The notes under the pieces were generated by a model. It was not told the DNA's origin. It ran no database searches and saw only the letters and a list, made by a program, of their open reading frames with translations. From Kribbella caucasensis (GTDB taxonomy: Bacteria > Actinomycetota > Actinomycetes > Propionibacteriales > Kribbellaceae): 64,000 nt of DNA. Shown here piece by piece: positions 27,199-36,431 of this stretch (position 1 is the first letter of the stretch; the number at the start of each line of letters is the position of its first letter). The stretch spans positions 558,001 to 622,000 of the forward strand of contig NZ_SNWQ01000002.1 of assembly GCF_004361855.1 (NCBI RefSeq). The letters are read 5' to 3'. Both the position numbers and the translations under genes were made by a program.

Positions 27199-28152
27199 AT
27201 GGCCGTTCTGCTCGACACTGCGGAGCTGCCGCGGCACGACCGGGCCGAGGCGTTCTACGCGGCGATGATGTCGGCGAGTGTGCCGTCGCGGGTGGAGCAT
27301 GAGGATCCGCACGGCGACGTGCACGCGCGGATGGATTACTGGCTGCTCGGTGCGCCCAATCTGTTCCGCAACGAGGGATCCGGGATCCGCCTGGTCCGTA
27401 CACCGAAGCACGTGCGCATCGGTGGTCCGGAGCGACTCGCGCTCGCCGTCCAGGTGATCGGGTCCGGTGTCTTCAGCCAGAGTGGCGCCGATCAACGCGT
27501 GCACACCGGTGAGTTGATGCTGGTCGACCTGACCGCGCCATACGACTTCGCCTGGAGCAGACACGCGGCGTCGCAGGCATTCCAGATCGACTATGCGGAC
27601 CTCGGGTTGAGCGTCGAGACGGTACGCGCGGCAGCGCAGCGGTTACCGAGCAGCCCTGTGTACGGTCTCGTGCTTCATCATCTGACCGTGCTGCCGGCGA
27701 TCATCGACTCGCTCCAAGGCAGTCAGTCGGCCGACATACTCGGTGCTGCCACCACGCAACTGGTTCGGGCGTTGCTGACGTCGGCCGCGGATCAGGACGA
27801 CCGGCAACCGCCGATGGCCGACGTACTGTTCACCCGCATCACTTGGTACGCCCGCCGGCACCTGGCCGATCCGGATCTCAGCCCGTCCCGGATCGCCGCG
27901 GAGCACAACATCTCGGTCCGGTACCTCTACAAGCTCTTCGCCGAACACGAGCTCAGCCTCGAGCAATGGCTGATCAGCCAACGCCTCGAGGGCGCCCGCC
28001 GCGAGCTGGCCTCACCCACCAGCCGCCACCGATCGATCGCCACCATCGCCGCCAACTGGGGCTTCCTGGACCCCGGCCACTTCACCCGCCGCTTCCGCCA
28101 GGCCCACGCGATGACTCCCCAGGAGTGGCGCCGGTTGCAGCAGTCGGGATGA
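27199..28152 (+). CDS. AraC family transcriptional regulator
   Basis: A 317-residue regulator. Residues 1-190 form an AraC-binding-like N-terminal domain of the type common in actinobacteria. The C-terminal region has two HTH motifs: ISVRYLYKLFAEHELSLEQWL (about 235-255) and IATIAANWGFLDPGHFTRRF (about 275-294), ending TPQEWRR. ATG 27199 has a purine-rich AGGGGG upstream; longer frames starting at 27115 are possible but less likely. It is divergent from the three-hydrolase operon and is its probable regulator. Confidence 0.88.
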   Translation: MAVLLDTAELPRHDRAEAFYAAMMSASVPSRVEHEDPHGDVHARMDYWLLGAPNLFRNEGSGIRLVRTPKHVRIGGPERLALAVQVIGSGVFSQSGADQRVHTGELMLVDLTAPYDFAWSRHAASQAFQIDYADLGLSVETVRAAAQRLPSSPVYGLVLHHLTVLPAIIDSLQGSQSADILGAATTQLVRALLTSAADQDDRQPPMADVLFTRITWYARRHLADPDLSPSRIAAEHNISVRYLYKLFAEHELSLEQWLISQRLEGARRELASPTSRHRSIATIAANWGFLDPGHFTRRFRQAHAMTPQEWRRLQQSG

Positions 28153-28159
28153 GCTTGGG

Positions 28160-29299
28160 TTACCAACCCAGGGCGTGGTGGAGGACGAGGGTTGCGGCGC
28201 CTCGGAGGGCGGAGTCGGGGGTTGAACGGGAGCTGGTGACTACTAGTTCGGTGGTGGCTAGGGGCAACGATCTGGCGTAGATGGATTCTCGGAGGCCGGC
28301 CAGGAGGGCGTCGCCTGCTTGGGAGAGGGAGCCGCCGACGACGATGACCGACGGGTTGAGGAGGCTGACGCAGGCGGCCAGGACGGTGCCGATTTCCCGG
28401 CCGGCTTGGCGGACCGCTTGGGTTGCCGTGGTGTCGCCGGCACGGACCAGGGCGACCACGTCGAGGCTGGTCGCTGCGTCGATACCGGCCGCTCGTAGTT
28501 GTTCGGCGATTGCTGCGCCTGAGGCGACGGCTTCCAGGCAGCCGGTGTTGCCGCAGCGGCAGGGTTCGGTGCGGGCGGGGGACTGGATGTGGCCGATGTC
28601 GCCGGCCGCGCCTTGGGCTCCGCGGTGGAGGCGGCCGCCGCTGATGACGCCGGCGCCGATTCCGGTGGCGACCTTGACGAAGAGGAGGTGCTCGACGTCG
28701 GCGTACTCGGTGGTGTGTTCGCCGAGGGCCATGATGTTGACGTCGTTGTCGACCAGGACGGGGGCCGCGAGGTCGGCGGTGAGGTGGCCGGCGACGTCGT
28801 ACGAGTCCCAGCCGGGCATGATCGGTGGGTGGTTCGGGCGGCCGGTTCGGTGGTCGACGGGGCCGGGGAGGCCGACCCCGATGCCGGCCAGGTCGGCGGT
28901 CGAGCGGCCGGCGGCGGACAGGAGTTCGCGGCCGGCGCGTGCGACTGCGGCGAGCACGATTTGAGGGCCCTCGGCGATGTTCAGCGGTGTCGACGACTGG
29001 TCGAGGATGACGCCGGTCAGGTCGGTGAGTGCGACCGACAAGTGCGTCGCACCGACGTCCGCGGCGAGGATCAGGCGGGCGGTCGGGTTGAACCGGAACC
29101 GCGCCGGCGGCCGACCACCGGTCGAGGCCGCTTCACCTGACGGTACGACGAGGCCCGCGGCGACCAGCGACTCGATCCGGCCAGTGACCGTGGAACGAGC
29201 CAGACCGCTCAGGTCGATCAGTTCGGCACGGGTCCGCGGGTGGCCGTCCAGCAGCAGACGCAGGACAGCACCCGCGCCCGCAGTACCGAGATCGGTCAT
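28160..29299 (-). CDS. ROK family repressor
   Basis: A 379-residue protein with an N-terminal winged helix (about residues 12-62, TRAELIDLSGLARSTVTGRI) and a C-terminal ROK (sugar-kinase-fold) domain. The zinc site CRCGNTGCLEA (about 247-257) is intact. The ATP-binding DxGxT-like segment is ADVGATHLSVAL (about 95-106), and GVGLPGPVDHRTG (about 147-159) is typical. ROK repressors release DNA on binding a sugar or sugar phosphate. The divergent genes encode a sugar-type dehydrogenase and isomerase, which it probably controls. It converges on the AraC gene with 7 bp between stops. Confidence 0.9.
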   Translation of the reverse strand: MTDLGTAGAGAVLRLLLDGHPRTRAELIDLSGLARSTVTGRIESLVAAGLVVPSGEAASTGGRPPARFRFNPTARLILAADVGATHLSVALTDLTGVILDQSSTPLNIAEGPQIVLAAVARAGRELLSAAGRSTADLAGIGVGLPGPVDHRTGRPNHPPIMPGWDSYDVAGHLTADLAAPVLVDNDVNIMALGEHTTEYADVEHLLFVKVATGIGAGVISGGRLHRGAQGAAGDIGHIQSPARTEPCRCGNTGCLEAVASGAAIAEQLRAAGIDAATSLDVVALVRAGDTTATQAVRQAGREIGTVLAACVSLLNPSVIVVGGSLSQAGDALLAGLRESIYARSLPLATTELVVTSSRSTPDSALRGAATLVLHHALGW

Positions 29300-29329
29300 G
29301 GGAGGAGGCTTTCGTCGTCGGGGTGGTGG

Positions 29330-29367
29330 ACTTTTGCTTGACAGGGTTCAAAAGTGTCACATAGCGT
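29330..29367 (+). promoter_or_regulatory. Promoter and operator of the dehydrogenase-isomerase unit
   Basis: TTGACA (29338-29343) and TAGCGT (29362-29367) are 18 bp apart and would start transcription at about 29374, the GTG start, giving a leaderless mRNA. A perfect 7-bp inverted repeat ACTTTTG (29330-29336) / CAAAAGT (29349-29355) straddles the -35 box. It is a good candidate for the ROK repressor site. Confidence 0.6.
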
Positions 29368-29374
29368 CCCGAGC

Positions 29375-30460
29375 GTGTCCACAGACAAGCTCAGGATCGG
29401 GATCGTCGGCGGCGGGTTCATGGGGCGCGTGCACGGGCGGTCCGCGCTGGTCGCCGGGGCGAAGGTGGTCGGCGCGGTCGGGTCGAGTCCGGAGCGGGCG
29501 GCGGCCGCGGCCGAGGCGACCGGCGCCGAGCAGGGGTTCGCGACGATCGGCGAGCTGCTTGCCGCCGACATCGATCTCGTCCACGTCTGTACGCCGAACA
29601 ACACCCACCTGGCGGTCACCCTCCAGGCGTTGGAGGCGGGCAAGCACGTCATCTGCGAGAAGCCGCTGGCCACTTCGCCGAAGGACGCGACCGGATTGCT
29701 AGCGGCAGCGCAGGAGACCGGGCTGGTCGGGACCGTGCCGTTCGTGTACCGCTACCACCCGATGGTCCGCGAGCTGCGCACCCGGATCGCCGAAGGTGAA
29801 GCCGGACAACTCACCAGCCTGCACGGCAGCTACCTGCAGGACTGGCTCGCGAATCCCGACGACGACAACTGGCGCGTCGACGACACCGCCGGCGGTCCGT
29901 CGCGGACGTTCGCGGACATCGGGTCGCACTGGTGCGACCTGACCGAGTTCGTCACCGGCGACCGGATCGCCGCGATCAGCGCGCAGACCCGCACCATCCG
30001 GGCGACCCGCGGCGGGGCCGAAGTACGGACCGAGGATCTGGCCACCGCGCAATTCCGGACCGAGGCCGGCGTGGTCGGCACGATCGTGGTCAGCCAGGTC
30101 GCGGCCGGCCGGAAGAACCGCCTGTACCTCGAGGTGTCCGGGACCGAGTCGAGCTTCGGTTTCGACCAGGAGGACCCGGATCGGTTGTGGGTCGGCCGCC
30201 GGGCCGGTAACCAGGTGCTGACCCGGGACCCGGAGACGTTGAGCCCGCCCGCGGCCCGGGTGAACCGGCTGCCGGCCGGCCACGCCCAGGGCTACCAGGA
30301 CGCGTTCGACTCGTTCGTCGCCGACAGTTATGCCGCCGTCCAGGGCGATCGTCCGGACGGTCTGCCCGATTTCGCCGCCGGTGCGCGGTCCGCCCGCCTG
30401 GTGGACGCGGTGCTGCGGTCCGCGGCGGCGGACAGTTCCTGGATCACCGTCGAAACCTGA
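29375..30460 (+). CDS. Gfo/Idh/MocA family oxidoreductase
   Basis: A 361-residue NAD(P)-dependent dehydrogenase of sugar or inositol type. The Rossmann motif GIVGGGFMGRVHGRSA is near residues 9-24. The conserved EKPLA (about 91-95) carries the catalytic-region Lys. DIGSHWCDL (about 180-188) matches the substrate-site Asp/His of inositol-dehydrogenase-like enzymes. GTG 29375 is preferred over GTG 29354 because a consensus promoter ends 7 bp before it. It is followed by a TIM-barrel isomerase, together suggesting catabolism of a sugar, polyol or inositol under ROK control. Confidence 0.9.
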   Translation: MSTDKLRIGIVGGGFMGRVHGRSALVAGAKVVGAVGSSPERAAAAAEATGAEQGFATIGELLAADIDLVHVCTPNNTHLAVTLQALEAGKHVICEKPLATSPKDATGLLAAAQETGLVGTVPFVYRYHPMVRELRTRIAEGEAGQLTSLHGSYLQDWLANPDDDNWRVDDTAGGPSRTFADIGSHWCDLTEFVTGDRIAAISAQTRTIRATRGGAEVRTEDLATAQFRTEAGVVGTIVVSQVAAGRKNRLYLEVSGTESSFGFDQEDPDRLWVGRRAGNQVLTRDPETLSPPAARVNRLPAGHAQGYQDAFDSFVADSYAAVQGDRPDGLPDFAAGARSARLVDAVLRSAAADSSWITVET

Positions 30461-30481
30461 GGACTACCGTCGAAACCTGAG
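30446..30481 (+). repeat. 20-bp tandem duplication across the stop codon
   Basis: The 16-nt string ACCGTCGAAACCTGAG occurs at 30446-30461 and again at 30466-30481. The last codons and stop of the dehydrogenase gene are therefore copied immediately downstream. It looks like a local slippage duplication with no coding effect. Confidence 0.85.
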
Positions 30482-30551
30482 CCGGTCGGCCCGGCCCGGT
30501 ACGGCGACCACTTACGTCAACCCCTGAGACGATCACCGGAGGAGTCCGCGG

Positions 30552-31559
30552 ATGCCACGTCCGATCACCCTGTTCACCGGCCAATGGGCCGACCTGCCGT
30601 TCGAGGAGGTCTGCAGCCTCGCCTCGAAATGGGGCTACGACGGCGTCGAGATCGCCTGCTCGGGCGACCACTTCGACGTCCAGCAGGCGATCGATGACGA
30701 CGGCTACATCGCCGGCCGGCACGAGATCCTGCGGAAGCACGACCTGCAGGTTTTCGCGATCTCGAACCACCTGGTCGGCCAGGCGATCTGCGACGACCCG
30801 ATCGACTTCCGGCACCAGGCGATCCTGCCGTCCCGGGTCTGGGGCGACGGCGATCCCGAGGGTGTCCGGCAGCGCGCCGCCGAGGACATGAAGAACACCG
30901 CGCGGGCCGCGGCGAAGCTCGGCGTGAAGACGGTGATCGGGTTCACCGGGTCGTCGATCTGGCAGTACGTCGCGATGTTCCCGCCGGTGCCGGCCGAGCG
31001 GATCGAGGCCGGGTACAAGGACTTCGCCGACCGGTGGAACCCGATCCTGGACGTGTTCGACGAGGTCGGCGTCCGGTTCGCGCACGAGGTGCACCCGTCC
31101 GAGATCGCCTACGACTACTGGACCACCCAGCTCACGCTGGAGGCGATCGGGCACCGGGAGGCGTTCGGGCTGAACTGGGATCCGAGCCACATGGTCTGGC
31201 AGGACATCGACCCGGTCGCGTTCCTGTGGGACTTCAAGGACCGGATCTACCACGTCGACTGCAAGGACACCCGGATGCGGGTCGGCGGCGGCCGCAACGG
31301 CCGGCTCGGGTCGCACCTGCCGTGGGGCGACCCGCGACGCGGCTGGGACTTCTACTCGACCGGTCACGGCGACGTGAAGTGGGAGGACTGCTTCCGGGTG
31401 CTGAACGCGATCGGCTACGAAGGCCCGATCTCGGTCGAGTGGGAGGACGCCGGGATGGACCGCCTGGTCGGCGCCGCGGAGGCCGTCGACGTCATCCGCA
31501 ACCTCGCCTTCGACCCGCCGGCCGCTTCGTTCGACGCGGCCTTCGCCACTGACAAATAA
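30552..31559 (+). CDS. Sugar phosphate isomerase/epimerase (xylose isomerase-like TIM barrel)
   Basis: A 335-residue AP-endonuclease-2-fold TIM barrel. Metal-ligand segments are visible in order: [11 protein letters not shown] (about residues 32-42), [14 protein letters not shown] (about 176-189), [11 protein letters not shown] (about 208-218), [10 protein letters not shown] (about 233-242) and [10 protein letters not shown] (about 296-305). Such enzymes isomerise or epimerise keto-sugars or inositol intermediates (IolE/IolH/IolI type). It lies 91 bp after the dehydrogenase in the same direction with GGAGGAG upstream. The pair is likely one pathway; the substrate is not deducible from the sequence. 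Confidence 0.9.
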   Translation: MPRPITLFTGQWADLPFEEVCSLASKWGYDGVEIACSGDHFDVQQAIDDDGYIAGRHEILRKHDLQVFAISNHLVGQAICDDPIDFRHQAILPSRVWGDGDPEGVRQRAAEDMKNTARAAAKLGVKTVIGFTGSSIWQYVAMFPPVPAERIEAGYKDFADRWNPILDVFDEVGVRFAHEVHPSEIAYDYWTTQLTLEAIGHREAFGLNWDPSHMVWQDIDPVAFLWDFKDRIYHVDCKDTRMRVGGGRNGRLGSHLPWGDPRRGWDFYSTGHGDVKWEDCFRVLNAIGYEGPISVEWEDAGMDRLVGAAEAVDVIRNLAFDPPAASFDAAFATDK

Positions 31560-31650
31560 CCCGCGGAAGTACGCCCGAAAGCCAACCAGTCGGCCCGGAA
31601 TGGTCGGCGGGTTGGTGTATGTATGGGTGCCTACGACTGGAGGGGCGAGC

Positions 31651-32445
31651 GTGGAGCTGGACTGGGGAACGGGGAGCTACGAGGAGACCGGCGTACAGCT
31701 GCTGCCGGTGTCCGAGGTCGTGGTGGAGCTGGCGAAACCGCTGGCTGGACGCAAGGTCCTGGATGTCGGGTGCGGTACGGGTAACGCGGCTCTGTTAGCG
31801 GCGGCCGAGGGTGCCGAGGTGACGGCGGTCGACCCGGCTGCCCGGTTGCTCGAGGTTGCTGGTGAGCGAGCCGCTCAGCGGGGGCTGCAGGTTGAGTTCC
31901 TGTCCGGCGACGCGGGTGGGTTGCCGGTTGGGGACGGTACTGCGGACGTGGTGCTGTCTGTCTTCGCGGTGATCTTCGCGCCGGAACCCGAGAAGGCGAT
32001 CGCGGAACTGGCTCGGGTCACCGCGGAGGACGGGCGGATCATCTTGACGGCCTGGCCGCCGGGTGGGCCGTTGACGGAGATCGCGGTGACGGCCGGGAAG
32101 TTCATGGCGCAGGTCTTCGGTCAGCCCGACGGTGATCAGGCCACGTTCGGTTGGCACGATCCGGATGCGTTGCGGGCCGCGTTTGCGCCGCACGGGTTCG
32201 AGGTCGAGGTCGAGCGTCGCGAGTTGGTCGTCAACCATCGGTCGCCCGAGGCGTTTGTCGAGCAGTCTTCGAGTCACCCGATGGCCGTCGCCGGGGCGAA
32301 TGCGTTGGCCCAACGACCTGACGGCGCCGAGTTGGCGCAGGAGCTCGAGGCGCGTCTGCTGGCGGTTGCGCGCGCCGCAAACGAAGACGCCAACGCCTTC
32401 CGCGTCACCAACCCGTACGCCGTCGTGACCGCCCGCCGCGCCTGA
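31651..32445 (+). CDS. Class I SAM-dependent methyltransferase
   Basis: A 264-residue methyltransferase with motif I VLDVGCGTGNAALLAA (about residues 34-49), acidic loop VDPA (about 60), and motif post-II DVVLSVFAVIFAPEPEKAI (about 97-115). GTG 31651 follows GGAGGGG at 31639-31645; the longer frame from 31600 has no such signal. It resembles UbiE/COQ5-type small-molecule methyltransferases. The gene converges with another methyltransferase gene, with only 3 bp between the stops. The two are not close copies. Confidence 0.9.
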   Translation: MELDWGTGSYEETGVQLLPVSEVVVELAKPLAGRKVLDVGCGTGNAALLAAAEGAEVTAVDPAARLLEVAGERAAQRGLQVEFLSGDAGGLPVGDGTADVVLSVFAVIFAPEPEKAIAELARVTAEDGRIILTAWPPGGPLTEIAVTAGKFMAQVFGQPDGDQATFGWHDPDALRAAFAPHGFEVEVERRELVVNHRSPEAFVEQSSSHPMAVAGANALAQRPDGAELAQELEARLLAVARAANEDANAFRVTNPYAVVTARRA

Positions 32446-32448
32446 TCT

Positions 32449-33294
32449 CTACTTCGTTCCGACGCCGATGTTCAGTGGCGCGGTCAGGACGAGCGGGTCC
32501 TTGCCGCCGGAGCGCTCGCGGATCATGCCGTCGAGTACGCGGATGATGTCTTCGCGTTGCCGGTCGGTCAGATCGGCGACCAGCTGGCCGGGGATCGGGT
32601 TGCTGCCGATGGTCCAGTCCCACAGCTGCTGTCCGGTCCACACGCTGATGCGCTCCTGATTGCTCGTGTCGACGATGACGTCAGTCAGACCTGCGTCGAT
32701 CAATCGCCGCCGCAAGACCTCCGGATCGGCAACCTGGAACTCGAGCATCGGCTCGTCGTCCGCCGGCCCCTCGAAGTCGGGGACCACCGCTTGCACCGCG
32801 CTGATGAAAAAGTGCAGCGCCTGGAACTCGCGGAGGTTCCCGTAGGCGATGAGGAACACGCGACCACCCGGCTTCGTCACGCGCACCATCTCACGCAGCG
32901 CCTGCGGTTGATCGGGAACGAGCATGACACCGAACTGTGAGCCCGTGACGTCGAAGCTGTCGTCGGGGACGTCGAGCGCGTGGCAGTCCATCACCCGGCC
33001 TTCGGCGTCGAGTCCTTCGGCGGCTACGCGCGCGTTGAAGTGCTCGATCATCTTCGGTGACCAGTCGGTCGCCAGTACTTTCGCGCCGAGCCGCGCGGCC
33101 GGAAGGCTCAACCCGCCGGTCCCAGCGGCGACGTCGAGGAACTCCTCGCCCGCTCGCAGACCCGCCAGCCGAAGTCCAGCCGTTGCCAGTTCGGACTCAC
33201 CCGGCGCGACGTGCTCGTCGTACAGAGCCGCGATCGCATCCCACGCCTCGACGGGCGCGGTGTGTTGCTCTGATTCCCGCTGCAGATCTGTCAT
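32449..33294 (-). CDS. Class I SAM-dependent methyltransferase (UbiE-like)
   Basis: A 281-residue methyltransferase. Motif I is EFLDVAAGTGGLSLPAARLG (about residues 50-69), with ATDWSPKMIEHF (about 74-85) and VTGSQFGVMLVPDQ (about 116-129) following. It is 115 bp downstream of a LuxR-type regulator on the same strand and may share its transcript. The physiological acceptor is unknown. Confidence 0.9.
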   Translation of the reverse strand: MTDLQRESEQHTAPVEAWDAIAALYDEHVAPGESELATAGLRLAGLRAGEEFLDVAAGTGGLSLPAARLGAKVLATDWSPKMIEHFNARVAAEGLDAEGRVMDCHALDVPDDSFDVTGSQFGVMLVPDQPQALREMVRVTKPGGRVFLIAYGNLREFQALHFFISAVQAVVPDFEGPADDEPMLEFQVADPEVLRRRLIDAGLTDVIVDTSNQERISVWTGQQLWDWTIGSNPIPGQLVADLTDRQREDIIRVLDGMIRERSGGKDPLVLTAPLNIGVGTK

Positions 33295-33409
33295 GGCCAG
33301 CTCCCCTGTCCTGAGATGTTCGAGGACTCGAACGCTAGGGCGGGCAGGGATCGACGGCTTCGGTCGAACAGCCCAGGACGGGCCCGGAAGGCGTGGGTAG
33401 TTCTGCGCA

Positions 33410-35044
33410 CTAGATCAGGTTGTTCTCGTACCCGTAGGCGGTGGCCGCGGCTCGGGACGACACCCCAATCTTGGTGAAGATGTTGCTGACGTGACGGGCG
33501 ATCGTCTTCTCGGACAGGCCGAGTTCCCTCGCGATCGCGCGGTTGGTCTTACCGGACGCGAGCAGGCGCAGCACCTCCGCCTCGCGCGCGGTCAGACCAC
33601 CGGGGGCTTCGCCGTACGGCCGTCTCGTCAGCACCTCGAGCCGCTCGAGGTCCGGCTTGGCTCCCAGTTGCTCGAAGAGCCGCCGCGCGGCGTCGAGCTC
33701 CAGCGCGGAGGTCTCCGGATCGCCGAGTGCACCGCACGCCTGACCGATCAAGACCCGGACGCGCGCCGTCTCGTAAGGGGCAGTCAGCTCTCGCCACGCT
33801 GCCGCGGCGACGCGGAGTGTCCGCAGGGCCGATCGAGCGTCGCCTTCCGCGAGCTGAACCGCTCCCTGCGCCGAGGCGGCCACCGCCCGTAGGTAGAGCA
33901 CATCGATGGACTCCGCGATCTGGCCGAGCTCGTCGGCGCCTGTTCGGGCCGAGAGCACATCCCCTGAGGCGAGCATGGTCTCGATGTAGGCGGGGAGGAT
34001 GCGAGACCGGGCCGACGGCTCCTGCGGCTCGTTCAGCGCGCGCTGCAGGACGCTGGTCGCGACATCGATGCGCCCTTGTGCCAACCGGAGCAACGCCAGG
34101 CCGGGTTCAGGTTCGCGACCGGACTCATTGGCCTTGCGGTAGCTCTCCTCGGCTTCGGCGAACTCGCCACGCAATCGCTGCAGTTCGCCGAGCTGGTAGT
34201 AGGCCGAACCGAGCGTGTCCCACCTGACCGGGCCGGACAGGTGCTCGCACGCCTGCCGGGCGGCCGCGACCGCGTCGGTCCACGCGCCCTCCAGCTGCAA
34301 GAGCTCACATCGATGGACCAGGCAGTTTCCACGAAAGGGGACCAGATCGGGCTGGGAGTCGCACCAGCGGCTGAGCGCGGCCGTCCATTCCCTGGCCCGC
34401 CGCAGGTCGAAGACTTCCGAGCAGCCGGCGATCACCGTGCAGTACGCGATGCCGGCGTACATCGGCGACACCTCACCGGACGTGACCCCGACCATGACCT
34501 CGTCCAGCAGGGCCATCCCGTCCCGGACCAGTCCCTGGATGACCAGACACATTCCCTGGCCCTGGCGCGACATCGCCAGTAGGTCGGTGTCGTCGAAACG
34601 TCGGCCCACCGTGACGCCTTCCGCAAAGGCCGCCTGGGCATTCTCGAGGTCTCCGCCCCACATCTGCACATAGGCGTTCCAGGTGAGCAGCCAGCCACGT
34701 TCCGCGCAGTCGCCACAGCCTTCGAGTACGCGCTCACCGCGGGCGAACCACCCCATCGCGGGTGCGGACTCACCGCGGAACAACAGGCCGCCCCCGATCA
34801 GTACGGCGTTCCGGACAGCGCGCAGCCGATCGTTGCGCCGAACGGCTTCGTGGTGAGCGCGCGTCCAGGCCCGGGTGGATTCCGCATCGAGGCCGGACAG
34901 ATATGCGGCGAGCGCGAGCTTCTCGAGGTCATCCGGATCGAGCGGCGCCGCGGCATCGGCCGTCGCGAACCGCTGGAACGCGTCGCGCCAGGAGCACTGG
35001 GCGAAGGACGCCCGCGCCTGCTCGAGTACGACGATCGTCGTCAC
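33410..35044 (-). CDS. LuxR-type regulator with TPR-like helical N-terminus
   Basis: A 544-residue regulator without a receiver or an ATPase P-loop. Residues 1-460 are helical TPR-like repeats (for example LGSAYYQLGELQRLRGEFAEAEESYRKA). The C-terminal LuxR HTH runs from about 478: LTAREAEVLRLLASGKTNRAI then LSEKTIARHVSNIFTKIGV. The repeats probably bind a protein or peptide signal. GTG 35044 is used. The gene precedes a methyltransferase gene, its likely partner or target. Confidence 0.88.
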   Translation of the reverse strand: MTTIVVLEQARASFAQCSWRDAFQRFATADAAAPLDPDDLEKLALAAYLSGLDAESTRAWTRAHHEAVRRNDRLRAVRNAVLIGGGLLFRGESAPAMGWFARGERVLEGCGDCAERGWLLTWNAYVQMWGGDLENAQAAFAEGVTVGRRFDDTDLLAMSRQGQGMCLVIQGLVRDGMALLDEVMVGVTSGEVSPMYAGIAYCTVIAGCSEVFDLRRAREWTAALSRWCDSQPDLVPFRGNCLVHRCELLQLEGAWTDAVAAARQACEHLSGPVRWDTLGSAYYQLGELQRLRGEFAEAEESYRKANESGREPEPGLALLRLAQGRIDVATSVLQRALNEPQEPSARSRILPAYIETMLASGDVLSARTGADELGQIAESIDVLYLRAVAASAQGAVQLAEGDARSALRTLRVAAAAWRELTAPYETARVRVLIGQACGALGDPETSALELDAARRLFEQLGAKPDLERLEVLTRRPYGEAPGGLTAREAEVLRLLASGKTNRAIARELGLSEKTIARHVSNIFTKIGVSSRAAATAYGYENNLI

Positions 35045-35151
35045 AGGCCCATTGTGAGGTCTGGCCGAGGATCCGTCGGGGCGCGCCGCGGATCCGTAGT
35101 ACAGGGCCAGGTCAGCGGGTCAGGGCGCGGCCGACCGTAGTACGGGGGTGC

Positions 35152-36312
35152 TCAGCGGGTTGGGGCGCGGCGGCGGGTGGGGTTGAGGACGGGGGCGAAG
35201 GCGATCAGGCCGATCGTCAGGGCGGTGACGACGATGAACGAGCTGGTCAGGCTGGACGCTTCGGCGATGCCGCCGATGACGGACGGGGCGACCAGGCCGG
35301 ACGCGTAGGTGACGGTCGCGACGCCGGCGATCGCCTGGCTCGGGTTCGGGCCGGTGTGGCCGGCCGCGGCGAACGCGAGCGGGACGACGACCGCGATCCC
35401 GAGGCCGAGCAGCCCGAATCCGGCCATTGCGACCACCGGATGCGACGAGAGCACCACGAGCAGGCCGCCGAGGGCAGCGATGAGGCCGCTCACCCGCACG
35501 GTCGGTACGGCGCCGAACCGGTCGATCACCCGGTCGCCCGCGATCCGCGCGATCGCCATCGTCAAGGTGAAGCCCGTGGTCGCGCCGGCCGCGACACCAG
35601 CCGAGGTGGTCAGCACGTCCTCCAGGTAGACGGCCGACCAGTCCAGGCTCGCGCCTTCGGCGAACACCGCGCAGAAGCCGACCGCCCCGATCAGCCACGC
35701 CGACTTGGGCGGCAACGCGAAGCGCGGCGGCGCTTCCTCGTCCTCGTGCGGATGCAGGTTCAGCACGTAATGACACGCGAACGCACCGATCAGAGTCAGC
35801 ACGACGGCCGCCGCGATGTGGTGCAGCTGGGCGTTCACGTCGAGGTGAGCGGCGAGGGTGCCGACCCCCGATCCGAGCAGGGCGCCGACGCTCCACATGC
35901 CGTGCAGGCCGGACATGATCGATCGGTTCAGCCGGTGTTCGACCTCGACGCCGAGCGCGTTCATCGCGACGTCGGCCATGCCCGCGGTCCCGCCGTACAC
36001 GAGCAGGGCGGCGCAGAGGGCAGGCAGGTTCGGGGCGAGCGAGGGGAGGACCAGCGCGAGCGTCCAGAGCGCGAGCAGACCGCGCAGCGCCGCGCGGCTG
36101 CCGAATCGGTGGCTCACCCGAGCGGCGAGCGGCATCGCCAGCGCCGCACCGAGGGCCGGGAAGGCCAGAGCCAGTCCGAGCTCGCCGGGGCTGGCGCCCG
36201 CGTGGTCCTGGATCCATGGCACCCGGGTCGCGAACGAGCCGGTCACCGAACCGTGCACACAGAACACCACGCCGACCGCGATCCGGGCGCGGCGGACCAC
36301 ATCGACCGACAA
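35152..36312 (-). CDS. MFS transporter
   Basis: A 386-residue 12-TM major facilitator. The loop 2-3 motif is present as AARVSHRFGSRAALRG (about residues 60-75), and the central cytoplasmic loop is HPHEDEEAPPRF (about 190-201). The start is TTG 36312, preceded by GAGGGAG at about 7-nt spacing; GTG 36300 is the alternative. It resembles the YbjJ/fucose-permease-like group and is distantly related to the MFS gene at 37202, on the other side of a DeoR regulator. The substrate is probably a sugar or a small metabolite. Confidence 0.88.
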   Translation of the reverse strand: MSVDVVRRARIAVGVVFCVHGSVTGSFATRVPWIQDHAGASPGELGLALAFPALGAALAMPLAARVSHRFGSRAALRGLLALWTLALVLPSLAPNLPALCAALLVYGGTAGMADVAMNALGVEVEHRLNRSIMSGLHGMWSVGALLGSGVGTLAAHLDVNAQLHHIAAAVVLTLIGAFACHYVLNLHPHEDEEAPPRFALPPKSAWLIGAVGFCAVFAEGASLDWSAVYLEDVLTTSAGVAAGATTGFTLTMAIARIAGDRVIDRFGAVPTVRVSGLIAALGGLLVVLSSHPVVAMAGFGLLGLGIAVVVPLAFAAAGHTGPNPSQAIAGVATVTYASGLVAPSVIGGIAEASSLTSSFIVVTALTIGLIAFAPVLNPTRRRAPTR

Positions 36313-36431
36313 GTGGGGGCTCCCTCGGCTGCGCTGGGACTGGGCTGGACTGCGGTTCGGCGAACAGCAGAAACCCTACACTCCAACAATCGGTTTGTTT
36401 GAACGATCAGCAGAATGTTAGATTCAGCGCC

